Origin: Nitrosomonas sp. UBA6494
GTDB taxonomy: Bacteria; Pseudomonadota; Gammaproteobacteria; Burkholderiales; Nitrosomonadaceae
Direction: 5' to 3'
Assembly (NCBI GenBank): GCA_002435335.1
Contig: DJMI01000055.1
Span: 7,617-24,289 of the forward strand
Length of the DNA: 16,673 bases
Shown: positions 1 through 7,866 of the stretch, one piece after another
Position numbering within the stretch: position 1 is the first letter of the stretch
Layout of the letters: every line of letters begins with the position of its first letter
Program-made: the position numbers and the translations under genes
Notes under the pieces: generated by a model
What the model saw: the letters and a program-made list of their open reading frames with translations, nothing else
Told to the model about the DNA's origin: nothing
The model's database searches: none

Positions 1-705
1 GCTGATTTCGGAGTGAAAATAGGTGCGTAACTGTATCGGGCGCTGTTTAATGTTGGTATGCGTTTGTGTTTCGACCACATACGGCCCGGCCATCAAGTCG
101 ATGTCTTCGGCGGGATGCTGATATTCGAACGTGGCTCGATAGCCTTGCTCCGATTCCTGCTCATCGATCAGGCGACCTGCAACCAAGCCTTTCTGACCGG
201 GTGGTAATTCGATCGTGACTTTATAGCGCGCCATTTGTCCTGCCACTCGGGGATACCAATCAGAGCCGTCCGGCAGAAAAACGCCTGCTTCACCGCTGAC
301 GGCTATCGGATGTCCCAATGTTTGACGATGATCAAGCGAAGTATCCAGCGGCGCCAGTGTACCGTGCCAATGAATCACGAATTGAATGAATTGACGGAAA
401 ATAAAAGGAACATCCCAAACATGCGGTTGATCGCTTTGTGTACGCCCATCACCCATCGGTCCGTCGTTAAAAACAGCCTGCGTGACTTCAAAACCGGATC
501 CGAGCCGCAGTTGCAGTTCACGCGGCATTTTGACGGTGATTACGGTTTTTCCTTCGAGCTTGCGCGAGGTCGGGTCGATTTTGACTGTCATGTCATAATC
601 GACTTCGTTCAACTTGAAAGGTATCGGCTTTGCCGATACCGTTTGCGCCAGCAGACAGACGAATATGAACAATAAGCAATTGCGGAAATTGGTGGAAATT
701 GTCAT
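1..705 (-). CDS. M1-family peptidase, N-terminal part (cut by left window edge)
   Basis: This frame is open from an ATG at 705 to the first base of the window, giving 235 residues with no stop, so the 3' part is missing. The first 26 residues form a signal peptide with a hydrophobic core (LLFIFVCLLAQ) and a VSA/KP cleavage site, so the product is exported. The mature part begins with the beta-rich pattern of M1 aminopeptidase N-terminal domains (NEVDYDMTVKIDP..RKLEGKTVITV), followed by a region reading SGEAGVFLPDGSDWYPRV that is characteristic of this superfamily. The catalytic HExxH zinc motif would lie beyond the edge, so activity cannot be judged. No clear Shine-Dalgarno precedes the ATG. 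The stop of the ChaN-like gene is 15 bases upstream, so translational coupling is plausible. Family assignment is fairly good; substrate is unknown. Confidence 0.75.
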   Translation of the reverse strand, partial: MTISTNFRNCLLFIFVCLLAQTVSAKPIPFKLNEVDYDMTVKIDPTSRKLEGKTVITVKMPRELQLRLGSGFEVTQAVFNDGPMGDGRTQSDQPHVWDVPFIFRQFIQFVIHWHGTLAPLDTSLDHRQTLGHPIAVSGEAGVFLPDGSDWYPRVAGQMARYKVTIELPPGQKGLVAGRLIDEQESEQGYRATFEYQHPAEDIDLMAGPYVVETQTHTNIKQRPIQLRTYFHSEIS

Positions 706-720
706 AGTGTCAGGCAAAAG

Positions 721-1947
721 TTAATGTTTCAGCGGCGGAAATTTAGCGATGATTTGCATTTCGCGATTATCGCGCATGATTTTGATCGGTAGCCAGGTGC
801 CCGGTGCTTGGCGTTTGACGACGTTGATAACTTCTTCCGTTACTTTGATGGGTATTCCAGCCATTTCGAGAATGACATCGGAATCCATCAGTTGTGCGAC
901 TTCTGCGATGCTGTTTTTCTCGACTTGCAGGATCACGGCACCGCCGCGTCCCATTTCGTAGCGAATACCCAGGCGCTGAAATTGCGGTTGTGGCAATCCT
1001 GTGACGTGCGGTAGAACACCGAATACCGCATCGGCGACCCCGGCAACCAAATGTTTGCAAGATTTGCTGTTATCCCACGGCAATAGGCCGGTCACGTGTT
1101 TGATACCCAAATCGTGCAACTGGTGCGCTACACCGAAACCGTGCAGCACATGCCCGGAGCCCATTACACCAACGACCAACGGTTTTTCACTGCTATTGGC
1201 TTCAACCGCGGCCTGATGCAGAATCTGCGCCATGGCGCGGTCCCAAAGCTGCTGCCCGCCGATGAAGCGACGGAAATCCGAATCGTCCTGCGTTATTTCG
1301 CCTGCTTGTTTGTCCTTGCGATCATGCTGCTTATAAATCGGCAGCAGATAATCCACATACGCCTGGCTTGGTTCGGCCGGATGCGACAATCCTTCGCGTT
1401 CCTCTACCGGTACGCCGTAAAAACCCTTTTCGGCAACCTGGCGCCGCAACTTGGTTTCGATATTCAATGCAAGCATCGGGATGCGGTTCATGCGCGCAAA
1501 GTGAAACATCGGCAGGTACAGATTGGCGTCGGTATTCCACACATGATCCCAATCGGCTGCGCGCAGAAATTCTTTTTCGCTCAACTCACCGGCGATCCAT
1601 TTGTCTAACGCGGGTTGCACGCGACGCGGAAACATTTCAAACCCGATCACCATGTTCGGACGCTGCGCGTGCAATGCCACCAGGGTTTGCAATTGCCAGC
1701 GGTGATGATCGGCGTTGACGTGTGTTTCGCCCAGCAACACCACCGCCGATTTGGCGGCACGAGCAATGATTTCTTGCTGAGAAACTTTGCCGGAACCCGG
1801 AACGACCCAATCTCCCAGCGGTACGCAATTATCCGGCACCGGTTTTTTAGGCGGCGTGACGACCGCGCCAGCGGATGTAACCAGGCTTAGCAGCATGACG
1901 GCCAAAATCTTCATGCTGTATTGTGGCGTTACGTATCGATTTTTCAT
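721..1947 (-). CDS. ChaN-like haem-binding-domain protein with C-terminal PDZ domain
   Basis: A 408-residue exported protein. An SD-like CAGGA sits about 8 bases before the ATG, supporting this start over Met12. The signal peptide ends near LVTSAGA/VV (about residue 28). No cysteine is placed for a lipobox, although ChaN of Campylobacter is a lipoprotein, so this one is probably periplasmic. Residues about 65-310 are the ChaN-like domain (PF04187 type): LGETH (72-76), the HH pair (81-82), GFEMFPRR (102-109) and VMGSGH (261-266). Residues about 325-404 form a PDZ-like domain (GAVILQVEKNSIAEVAQL..DVILEMAGIPI). ChaN proteins bind haem and are linked to iron uptake; the PDZ suggests a protein partner, possibly the adjacent peptidase. 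It sits 30 bases after purL and 15 before the M1 gene. Family assignment is confident; haem binding here is inferred. Confidence 0.85.
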   Translation of the reverse strand: MKNRYVTPQYSMKILAVMLLSLVTSAGAVVTPPKKPVPDNCVPLGDWVVPGSGKVSQQEIIARAAKSAVVLLGETHVNADHHRWQLQTLVALHAQRPNMVIGFEMFPRRVQPALDKWIAGELSEKEFLRAADWDHVWNTDANLYLPMFHFARMNRIPMLALNIETKLRRQVAEKGFYGVPVEEREGLSHPAEPSQAYVDYLLPIYKQHDRKDKQAGEITQDDSDFRRFIGGQQLWDRAMAQILHQAAVEANSSEKPLVVGVMGSGHVLHGFGVAHQLHDLGIKHVTGLLPWDNSKSCKHLVAGVADAVFGVLPHVTGLPQPQFQRLGIRYEMGRGGAVILQVEKNSIAEVAQLMDSDVILEMAGIPIKVTEEVINVVKRQAPGTWLPIKIMRDNREMQIIAKFPPLKH

Positions 1948-1977
1948 TGTTGTTTTCCTGTTAAAAGGCTATCGTGT

Positions 1978-4900
1978 TTAACCAATCCATTTGCGCGCAT
2001 TTCTGAATAGGCGCATCCAGGAGCCATCTTCCTCAGCTTCGGTGCGCAAATCGGGATGCCACGAATGCTGCGTGACGCGGAATACCCGTTCCGGATGCGG
2101 CATCAGCACATTGAAACGTCCGTCCGGCGTGGTCAATCCGGTGATGCCTTGCCAAGAACCGTTCGGATTATACGGATAGCGCTCGGTGATGCGGTCGTGA
2201 TTGTCGATATAACGTATCGTGACCAAACCGTCGATTTGTTTCGGACCGCCCGAGCCGAACTCGACGCGTCCTTCGCCGTGTGCGACCGTGATCGGCATCC
2301 GGCTGCCCGCCATGCCATCAAAAAATAGCGACGGATTTGGCTGCACTTCTACCATGACAAAGCGCGCCTCGAATTGTTCCGAAACATTGCGCTTGAAGCG
2401 CGGCCAGCGTTCTGCGCCGGGAATGATTTCCGCCAGATTGCTCATCATTTGGCACCCATTGCACACACCAAGCGCGAACGTATCGCCGCGCCCGAAAAAG
2501 GCTTCGAATGCGTCGCGTGCGCGCGGATTGAAAAGAATCGATTTAGCCCAGCCTTCGCCTGCGCCGAGTACGTCACCGTACGAGAATCCGCCGCAGGCGA
2601 CGAATCCTTGGAAATCGCGCAGCGTGACGCGGCCTGCGATGATATCGCTCATGTGCACATCAATTGCGACAAAACCGGCGCGATCGAATGCAGCCGCCAT
2701 CTCGACATGGCCGTTGACGCCTTGTTCGCGCAAAATCGCCATGCGCGGTCGTACACCGGTTTGAATGAATGGTGCGGCAATATCGTCTCCGGCGCCGTAG
2801 GTGAGCGCAATGTGCAAGCCGGGATCGGCAGCGTCGAGGATGCGGTCGTATTCTTGTTGCGCACACGCCGGATTGTCGCGCAGCGCCTTCATGCGGTACG
2901 TGGTTTCCGACCATGCGCGTTGCAGATCGATTCGTTTTTCCGCCAGCACCGGCTTGTTATTGCGCAGCAAGCGGATGTCATCGGAGGTGTTTGGATGGCC
3001 GATGACGAAGCTGTGGTCGCGCAACCCGGCCGCGGTCAATACATGCATGACTGCGCTGTGTTGCGAAGCGGCGATTTGAATCACCGCGCCCAATTCTTCG
3101 TTAAAGAGTACCGCGAGTAAGCGATCCAGATAGCGGCCGCTGAGTTGTTCGGGACGCAATTCGGAGCCGTCGATATCGTTGCCGTGCGGATCGAAGCATA
3201 ATTGATCGAGATTTATCGTCAGTCCGGTATGACCGGCGAATGCCATTTCGCATAAAGTCACAAACAAACCGCCGTCGGAGCGGTCGTGATACGCCAATAG
3301 GTTGCCGTCGCGGTTGAGTTGTTGTATTGCGGCGAAAAATGCTTGCAGCCGCTGCACACCCGTTTCAATATCGATATCCGGTGCGGTGTTGCCGATTTGT
3401 TTATAAACCTGCGCCAATGCGGAGCCACCCAAGCGGTTTTGCCCGAATCCCAGGTCGATCAGAATCAATTCGGTGTCGCCGCAATCGGTACGCAGTTGCG
3501 GTGTCAGGGTGCGGCGCACGTCGGTGACAGTAGCGAATGCCGAGATGATCAGCGACAGTGGCGCGGTGACTTCCTTGCGCTTGCCTGCTTCTTCCCAGGC
3601 AGTTTTCATCGACATCGAATCCTTGCCGACAGGGATGCTAATACCCAGTTCCGGGCACAATGCCATGCCGACGGCTTGTACTGCGTCGTACAATCCGGCG
3701 TCCTCGCCCGGATGTCCGGCGGCTGCCATCCAGTTTGCTGATAACTTGATTTGTTCGATACCGGCGATCGCCGCTGCGGCGATGTTGGTGATCGCTTCGC
3801 CGACCGCCATGCGAGCTGCGGCTTTAGGGTCGATCAGCGCCAGCGGCGTGCGCTCGCCAATGGTAAATGCTTCGCCGCGATCGGTTTGAAAGCCCATGCT
3901 GGTAACTGCGACATCGGCAACCGGAATTTGCCACGGTCCGACCATCTGGTCGCGCGCAGACAAGCCGCCGACGCTGCGGTCGCCAATAGCGATCAAAAAG
4001 GTTTTATCCGCTACCGCAGGCAAACACAGTACGCGATACGCAGCTTCGACCGGATTGACGCCCGACCAATTCAGTGCGGGTAGAATCGGCTCATTGTGGG
4101 TGACATCGCGCGTCATTTTCGGCGGCTTGCCGAGTAGCACCGGCAGCGGCATATCCACCGGCGGCAGCGGCGATTGCGGATCGGTCACCAATAATTGTTC
4201 ATCGGCGGTGGCTTCGCCGACCACGGCGAATGGACAGCGCTCACGCTCACAAATCGCCTGGAACAGCGGCAGCGATTCCGGCTTGATTGCCAGCACGTAG
4301 CGCTCCTGTGCCTCGTTGCTCCAGATTTGCATCGGCGACATGCTGGATTCTTCGGACGGCACGTCGCGCAATTGAAACCGTCCGCCGCAATCCGAGTCGT
4401 GCACCAATTCCGGGAATGCATTCGACAGACCGCCTGCGCCGACATCGTGGATGAACAGGATCGGATTTTCCTGGCCGCTGCGCTGCAATTGCCAGCAACG
4501 GTCGATCACTTCCTGGGCGCGCCGTTGCATTTCCGGATTGCCGCGTTGCACCGAATCGAAATCCAATGCTTCGGTATTGCTGCCGGTATCCATGCTGGAC
4601 GCCGCGCCGCCGCCTAAGCCGATCAGCATGCCGGGGCCGCCGAGTTGAATCAGCAGCGAACCCGGCGGGAATTTTTCTTTACGTACTTGCCGGTGCGAGA
4701 TTTGCCCGATGCCACCCGCAAGCATGATCGGTTTGTGATAGCCGCGCACTTCGCCGCCGACACGTTCTTCGAAAGTACGGAAATAACCCGCGAGATTAGG
4801 ACGCCCAAATTCGTTGTTGAATGCCGCACCGCCGATTGGACCTTCCAGCATGATTTGCAGCGCCGACGCGATGCGTCCGGGTTTGCCGTAATGCGGCTGC

Positions 4901-5964
4901 TCGCTGTTTAGTTCGATTTCCCACGGCTGCACGAAATCCGGGATGTTCAAATTGGATACCGAGAAACCGCATAAACCCGCTTTCGGTTTCGCACCACGCC
5001 CGGTTGCCCCTTCGTCGCGAATTTCTCCGCCGACGCCGGTGGCCGCACCGGGAAACGGCGAAATCGCGGTCGGATGATTGTGCGTTTCTACTTTCATCAA
5101 CAGATGTGTTGTTTCCCGGGCGTACCCATACCGTTGCCCTTCACCTGGGTAAAATCGCTCGATTTCCGCGCCTTCGACGATGCTGGCATTGTCCGCGTAT
5201 GCGACCAATGTGCCCTGCGGGTGCATTTGATGCGTGTTTCGGATCATCGCAAACAGCGATTTATCCTGTTGTTTGCCGTCGATAATCCAATCCGCGTTGA
5301 AAATCTTGTGACGGCAATGCTCGGAATTGGCTTGTGCGAACATCATCAGTTCAACGTCAGTCGGATTACGTTGTATTTGGGTGAAATGGTGCGCCAGATA
5401 ATCGATTTCATCCGCCGACAGTGCCAATCCCATCGCTTGATTCGCTTGCCGCAACGCACCTATGCCACCGTTTATTACGTCAACGGTATTGAGCGGTTTG
5501 GGTGGGAAATGCCGGAACAATTGTGCGGCGTCGTCAAACGATGCGAATACGGCTTCGGTCATGCGGTCGTGCAACAGCGGTTTGAGGTGTGAAATGTCCT
5601 CAGATGACAATTTGCGTTCGGTTTGGACGTAAAATGCAATACCGCGCTCGATGCGTTCGATTGCTGACAATCCACAATGATGCGCAATGTCGGTGGCTTT
5701 GCTCGACCACGGCGAAATGGTACCGGGGCGCGGCAATACCAAAAAGAATGCACCGTCAGGTTGCTCATTTTTTGCTACTTGCTCGTGGTTGAGTAGCTTT
5801 TGCAATGCCGTAATCTCGGCTGCTTGCAAGTCCCGTGTCGCTGCGCAGAAATGCCAATATTCGGTATCAATGGCAGTGATCGGTAAATTCAGAGCACTGA
5901 TTTGTTGATGTAATTTTTCCAGACGAAACGGCGATAGCGCACGTCCACCACAAAATTGAAGCAT
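1978..5964 (-). CDS. purL: Phosphoribosylformylglycinamidine synthase, large single-chain type
   Basis: This 1328-residue cytoplasmic enzyme converts FGAR, glutamine and ATP to FGAM, the fourth step of de novo purine synthesis. It aligns end to end with the proteobacterial single-chain PurL. Visible landmarks are LPRPGTISPWSSKATDIAHHCGL near residues 77-99 of the N-terminal domain, AQANSEHCRHK (210-220), the KVETHNHPTAISPFPGAATG ATP-binding region (291-310), and the second synthetase half with SANWMAAAGHPGEDAGLYDAV and GKDSMSMKT. The C-terminal class I glutamine amidotransferase domain has the nucleophile Cys1168 in GVCNGCQMM and the His1290/Glu1292 pair in MPHPE. Length is normal for the family and no lesion is seen. 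The ATG at 5964 fits the family N-terminus (LRG..LSPFRLEKL), although no strong Shine-Dalgarno precedes it. It is the first gene of the leftward group with chaN-like and M1 genes. Confidence 0.98.
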   Translation of the reverse strand: MLQFCGGRALSPFRLEKLHQQISALNLPITAIDTEYWHFCAATRDLQAAEITALQKLLNHEQVAKNEQPDGAFFLVLPRPGTISPWSSKATDIAHHCGLSAIERIERGIAFYVQTERKLSSEDISHLKPLLHDRMTEAVFASFDDAAQLFRHFPPKPLNTVDVINGGIGALRQANQAMGLALSADEIDYLAHHFTQIQRNPTDVELMMFAQANSEHCRHKIFNADWIIDGKQQDKSLFAMIRNTHQMHPQGTLVAYADNASIVEGAEIERFYPGEGQRYGYARETTHLLMKVETHNHPTAISPFPGAATGVGGEIRDEGATGRGAKPKAGLCGFSVSNLNIPDFVQPWEIELNSEQPHYGKPGRIASALQIMLEGPIGGAAFNNEFGRPNLAGYFRTFEERVGGEVRGYHKPIMLAGGIGQISHRQVRKEKFPPGSLLIQLGGPGMLIGLGGGAASSMDTGSNTEALDFDSVQRGNPEMQRRAQEVIDRCWQLQRSGQENPILFIHDVGAGGLSNAFPELVHDSDCGGRFQLRDVPSEESSMSPMQIWSNEAQERYVLAIKPESLPLFQAICERERCPFAVVGEATADEQLLVTDPQSPLPPVDMPLPVLLGKPPKMTRDVTHNEPILPALNWSGVNPVEAAYRVLCLPAVADKTFLIAIGDRSVGGLSARDQMVGPWQIPVADVAVTSMGFQTDRGEAFTIGERTPLALIDPKAAARMAVGEAITNIAAAAIAGIEQIKLSANWMAAAGHPGEDAGLYDAVQAVGMALCPELGISIPVGKDSMSMKTAWEEAGKRKEVTAPLSLIISAFATVTDVRRTLTPQLRTDCGDTELILIDLGFGQNRLGGSALAQVYKQIGNTAPDIDIETGVQRLQAFFAAIQQLNRDGNLLAYHDRSDGGLFVTLCEMAFAGHTGLTINLDQLCFDPHGNDIDGSELRPEQLSGRYLDRLLAVLFNEELGAVIQIAASQHSAVMHVLTAAGLRDHSFVIGHPNTSDDIRLLRNNKPVLAEKRIDLQRAWSETTYRMKALRDNPACAQQEYDRILDAADPGLHIALTYGAGDDIAAPFIQTGVRPRMAILREQGVNGHVEMAAAFDRAGFVAIDVHMSDIIAGRVTLRDFQGFVACGGFSYGDVLGAGEGWAKSILFNPRARDAFEAFFGRGDTFALGVCNGCQMMSNLAEIIPGAERWPRFKRNVSEQFEARFVMVEVQPNPSLFFDGMAGSRMPITVAHGEGRVEFGSGGPKQIDGLVTIRYIDNHDRITERYPYNPNGSWQGITGLTTPDGRFNVLMPHPERVFRVTQHSWHPDLRTEAEEDGSWMRLFRNARKWIG

Positions 5965-6015
5965 CGAAGTAAAACAAGCGGTGATTAAAAGTTTGCAATT
6001 TTACACGAGAAGACA

Positions 6016-6034
6016 GATCAATCGCGGATTGATC
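6016..6034. repeat. Perfect 8-bp dyad between purL and the upstream gene
   Basis: GATCAATC (6016-6023) and GATTGATC (6027-6034) form a perfect inverted repeat around a GCG centre. It lies about 50 bases before the purL start and 24 bases beyond the stop of the upstream minus-strand gene. The stem is AT-rich and no T-run follows on either strand, so it is a weak terminator candidate. It could equally be a protein-binding operator for purL. It does not resemble the E. coli PurR site. Confidence 0.4.
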
Positions 6035-6057
6035 CAGTTATGTATCAACTTGACGAT

Positions 6058-6471
6058 TTATTGTTTCGCGTGATCTACGCGTTCCAATGCTGGGTCTTTA
6101 TCCTTGTGCTTAACGGCATAAATATATCCTGCGATTGCGCCAACGATCAAACCGAACGGTGCGGCGATAAAAATGCCGATCAACGGTGCCTGATTGGTTT
6201 CTTTGACGAAGATCATCGGTCCCCAGAATCCCACGGTAAAGCAAAGCGAACTTACCATTAACGCACCGCCGGTCACAGCGATAAAAGTGTTTATCCGTGT
6301 ACCGGATACTAATTGCCATGCGAGCCAGGTGCAAAGTAAAGCGCCCGTCACGGATACAGCTAAGCCGAGCCAAGCAGGTAAGGACATGGTGATGGATAGA
6401 AGGGTGTAGACGGACGATAGTACAAGCACGAATATCAGCAGTGCTATGCAGGGTTTCAGTAAATTCATCAT
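6058..6471 (-). CDS. Small four-helix membrane protein, unknown function
   Basis: I place the start at the paired ATGs 6471/6468 (MMNLLKPC), giving about 137 residues. The frame extends back to 6546, but the extra 25 residues are polar and look like untranslated leader. Four hydrophobic segments are visible: CIALLIFVLVLSSVYTLL, WLGLAVSVTGALLCTWLAW, FIAVTGGALMVSSLCFTVGFWG and LIGIFIAAPFGLIVGAIAGYIY. The tail is charged (KHKDKDPALERVDHAKQ) and probably cytoplasmic. I recognise no family and assign no function. No good Shine-Dalgarno is seen before either ATG. It is divergent from the PhoX-like gene and lies upstream of purL in the same direction, 93 bases away. A real gene is likely because the hydrophobic pattern is regular and nothing better occupies the stretch. 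Confidence 0.65.
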   Translation of the reverse strand: MMNLLKPCIALLIFVLVLSSVYTLLSITMSLPAWLGLAVSVTGALLCTWLAWQLVSGTRINTFIAVTGGALMVSSLCFTVGFWGPMIFVKETNQAPLIGIFIAAPFGLIVGAIAGYIYAVKHKDKDPALERVDHAKQ

Positions 6472-6559
6472 GATCGAGTGTTTCAAGTAGTCATTGAAGT
6501 GCGCTGCATTGTAAACTATGTCTACGAACAGGCAATTAAAACCCATGATCTCAATGGCT

Positions 6560-6564
6560 GGAGG
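6560..6564 (+). promoter_or_regulatory. Ribosome-binding site setting the PhoX-like start
   Basis: GGAGG lies 8 bases before the ATG at 6573. The longer frame opens at a GTG (6564-6566) whose first base is the last G of this GGAGG, so the GTG cannot be the main start. Confidence 0.8.
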
Positions 6565-6572
6565 TGCGTATC

Positions 6573-7745
6573 ATGAAATCCGTAAATCAACATCGCCGCA
6601 TGTTTTTACGTTACGGTTTGGCGGGATTGGGTGTGATTTTGAGCAATGTGCTGTTGTTGCCGCCATTAGCGGCAGCTTCGTTATCATCACGCTTGGCTTC
6701 GCAAGGTGACTTGCTGCCACCGGATCAGAATGGCGTGCGCTTGCCAGCCGGATTCTCGTCACGTATTGTGGCGCAATCCGGGCAAAAATTATTCAATTAT
6801 CTTTGGCATGCCGCGCCGGATGGTGGTGCAACATTTGCGACACAAGATGGCGGATGGATTTATGTGTCCAATAGCGAACTAAACAATCAGCAAGGTGGCG
6901 CCGGTGCATTGCGGTTTAATGCACAAGGTGAAGTGATCGATGCTTATTCGGTTTTGACCGGTACCAGTCGCAATTGCGCAGGCGGTCATACGCCGTGGCA
7001 AACGTGGTTGTCGTGCGAAGAAGTCGATAGGGGATTGGTTTGGGAGTGTGATCCGTTCGGCAAACTGGCGCCGCAGGTGCGCAAGGCATTGGGTGCTTTC
7101 AAACACGAGGCGGTTGCGGTGGATATACGGCAAAAACAACTGTATTTGACCGAAGATGAACCCGACGGCTGTTTATACCGATATACCGCGCGATCTTTTG
7201 ATATCGATGGCAACCCTGATTTGGACGATGGATTTTTAGAAGTTGCCGAGGTTGTCGCCAAGCGAGTCGGTGAGGTACGTTGGCACGCATTGCCGGATGC
7301 TAGTGCAAGCGAATTGCCGACGCGTAAGCAAATCACCGCCAGCACTTCATTTAACGGTGGAGAAGGAATCTGGTATCACGAAGGAGTGATTTATTTCAGC
7401 ACCAAAGGTGACAACCGCGTATGGGCTTACGAAGTATCGCGGCAGCGTCTCAGTATTGTCTATAACGCAGCGCTTTATTTGTCGCCTGTGTTGACCGGTG
7501 TTGATAATATTACCGTCAATGCTGCCGGAGAATTACTGGTGGCGGAAGACGGCGGCGATATGCAAATCGTGGTTTTGTCCGCAGGTAAAGTTTTGCCGTT
7601 GCTGCAAGTAATTGGGCACGAGCAATCCGAAATCACAGGTCCAGCTTTCAGTCCGGACGGCTCACGACTTTATTTCAGTTCGCAGCGCGGCATTTCCGGG
7701 AAAGATAGCGGTGGCGTTACGTTTGAGATTAGCGGTCCATTTTGA
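6573..7745 (+). CDS. PhoX/DUF839-family protein with Tat signal
   Basis: A 390-residue exported protein of the DUF839 family, which includes the calcium- and iron-dependent alkaline phosphatase PhoX. The start is the ATG at 6573, served by GGAGG at 6560-6564. Residues 8-13 read RRMFLR, a good twin-arginine motif, followed by a hydrophobic stretch and a PLAAAS cleavage region, so export in folded form is expected, as for PhoX. Family motifs are VSNSELNNQQGGAGALRF (98-115), RNCAGG (133-138), TWLSCEE (144-150), WECDP (157-161), HEAVAVD (178-184) and LTEDEPDG (192-199), then beta-propeller strands such as NGGEGIWYHEGVIYFST and FSPDGSRLYFSSQRG. It is much shorter than the roughly 600-residue Pseudomonas PhoX, so phosphatase activity is an inference. 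No partner genes lie nearby. Confidence 0.85.
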   Translation: MKSVNQHRRMFLRYGLAGLGVILSNVLLLPPLAAASLSSRLASQGDLLPPDQNGVRLPAGFSSRIVAQSGQKLFNYLWHAAPDGGATFATQDGGWIYVSNSELNNQQGGAGALRFNAQGEVIDAYSVLTGTSRNCAGGHTPWQTWLSCEEVDRGLVWECDPFGKLAPQVRKALGAFKHEAVAVDIRQKQLYLTEDEPDGCLYRYTARSFDIDGNPDLDDGFLEVAEVVAKRVGEVRWHALPDASASELPTRKQITASTSFNGGEGIWYHEGVIYFSTKGDNRVWAYEVSRQRLSIVYNAALYLSPVLTGVDNITVNAAGELLVAEDGGDMQIVVLSAGKVLPLLQVIGHEQSEITGPAFSPDGSRLYFSSQRGISGKDSGGVTFEISGPF

Positions 7746-7764
7746 CGTGCAATTTGCGAGAATG

Positions 7765-7791
7765 CTTGATAAATCGCAACGCCACACCCAT
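7765..7791 (+). promoter_or_regulatory. Candidate sigma-32 (heat-shock) promoter for the cbpA operon
   Basis: CTTGAT (7765-7770) is followed after exactly 15 bases by ACCCAT (7786-7791). The RpoH consensus is CTTGAA, 13-17 bases, then CCCCAT, so each element differs at one position. It lies in the gap between the PhoX-like stop and cbpA. Transcription would start near 7798, leaving a leader of about 70 bases. A J-domain chaperone gene downstream fits heat-shock control. No experiment is implied. Confidence 0.6.
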
Positions 7792-7853
7792 GTTGCGGGA
7801 AGTGAGTGAGCCAATTGAATTGAATGGTGTGCTTGATTGCAACATAACCCATC

Positions 7854-7860
7854 AAGGAGG
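7854..7860 (+). promoter_or_regulatory. Strong ribosome-binding site deciding the TTG start of cbpA
   Basis: AAGGAGG ends 6 bases before TTG at 7867, the only start-like codon at the right distance. The frame's earlier ATG at 7837 lies upstream of this site and would add ten residues absent from CbpA proteins. Confidence 0.85.
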
Positions 7861-7866
7861 GTCGTT

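Noticed and set aside
235..675. 146-codon open frame on the plus strand
   Set aside because: It lies wholly inside the minus-strand M1 peptidase frame, which has a signal peptide and family motifs; the plus frame has no ribosome-binding site and no recognisable content.
2374..3120. 248-codon plus-strand frame inside purL, with several similar ones across 1991-5908
   Set aside because: purL is intact and matches its family over its full length; these frames are antisense shadows and their translations show no domain.
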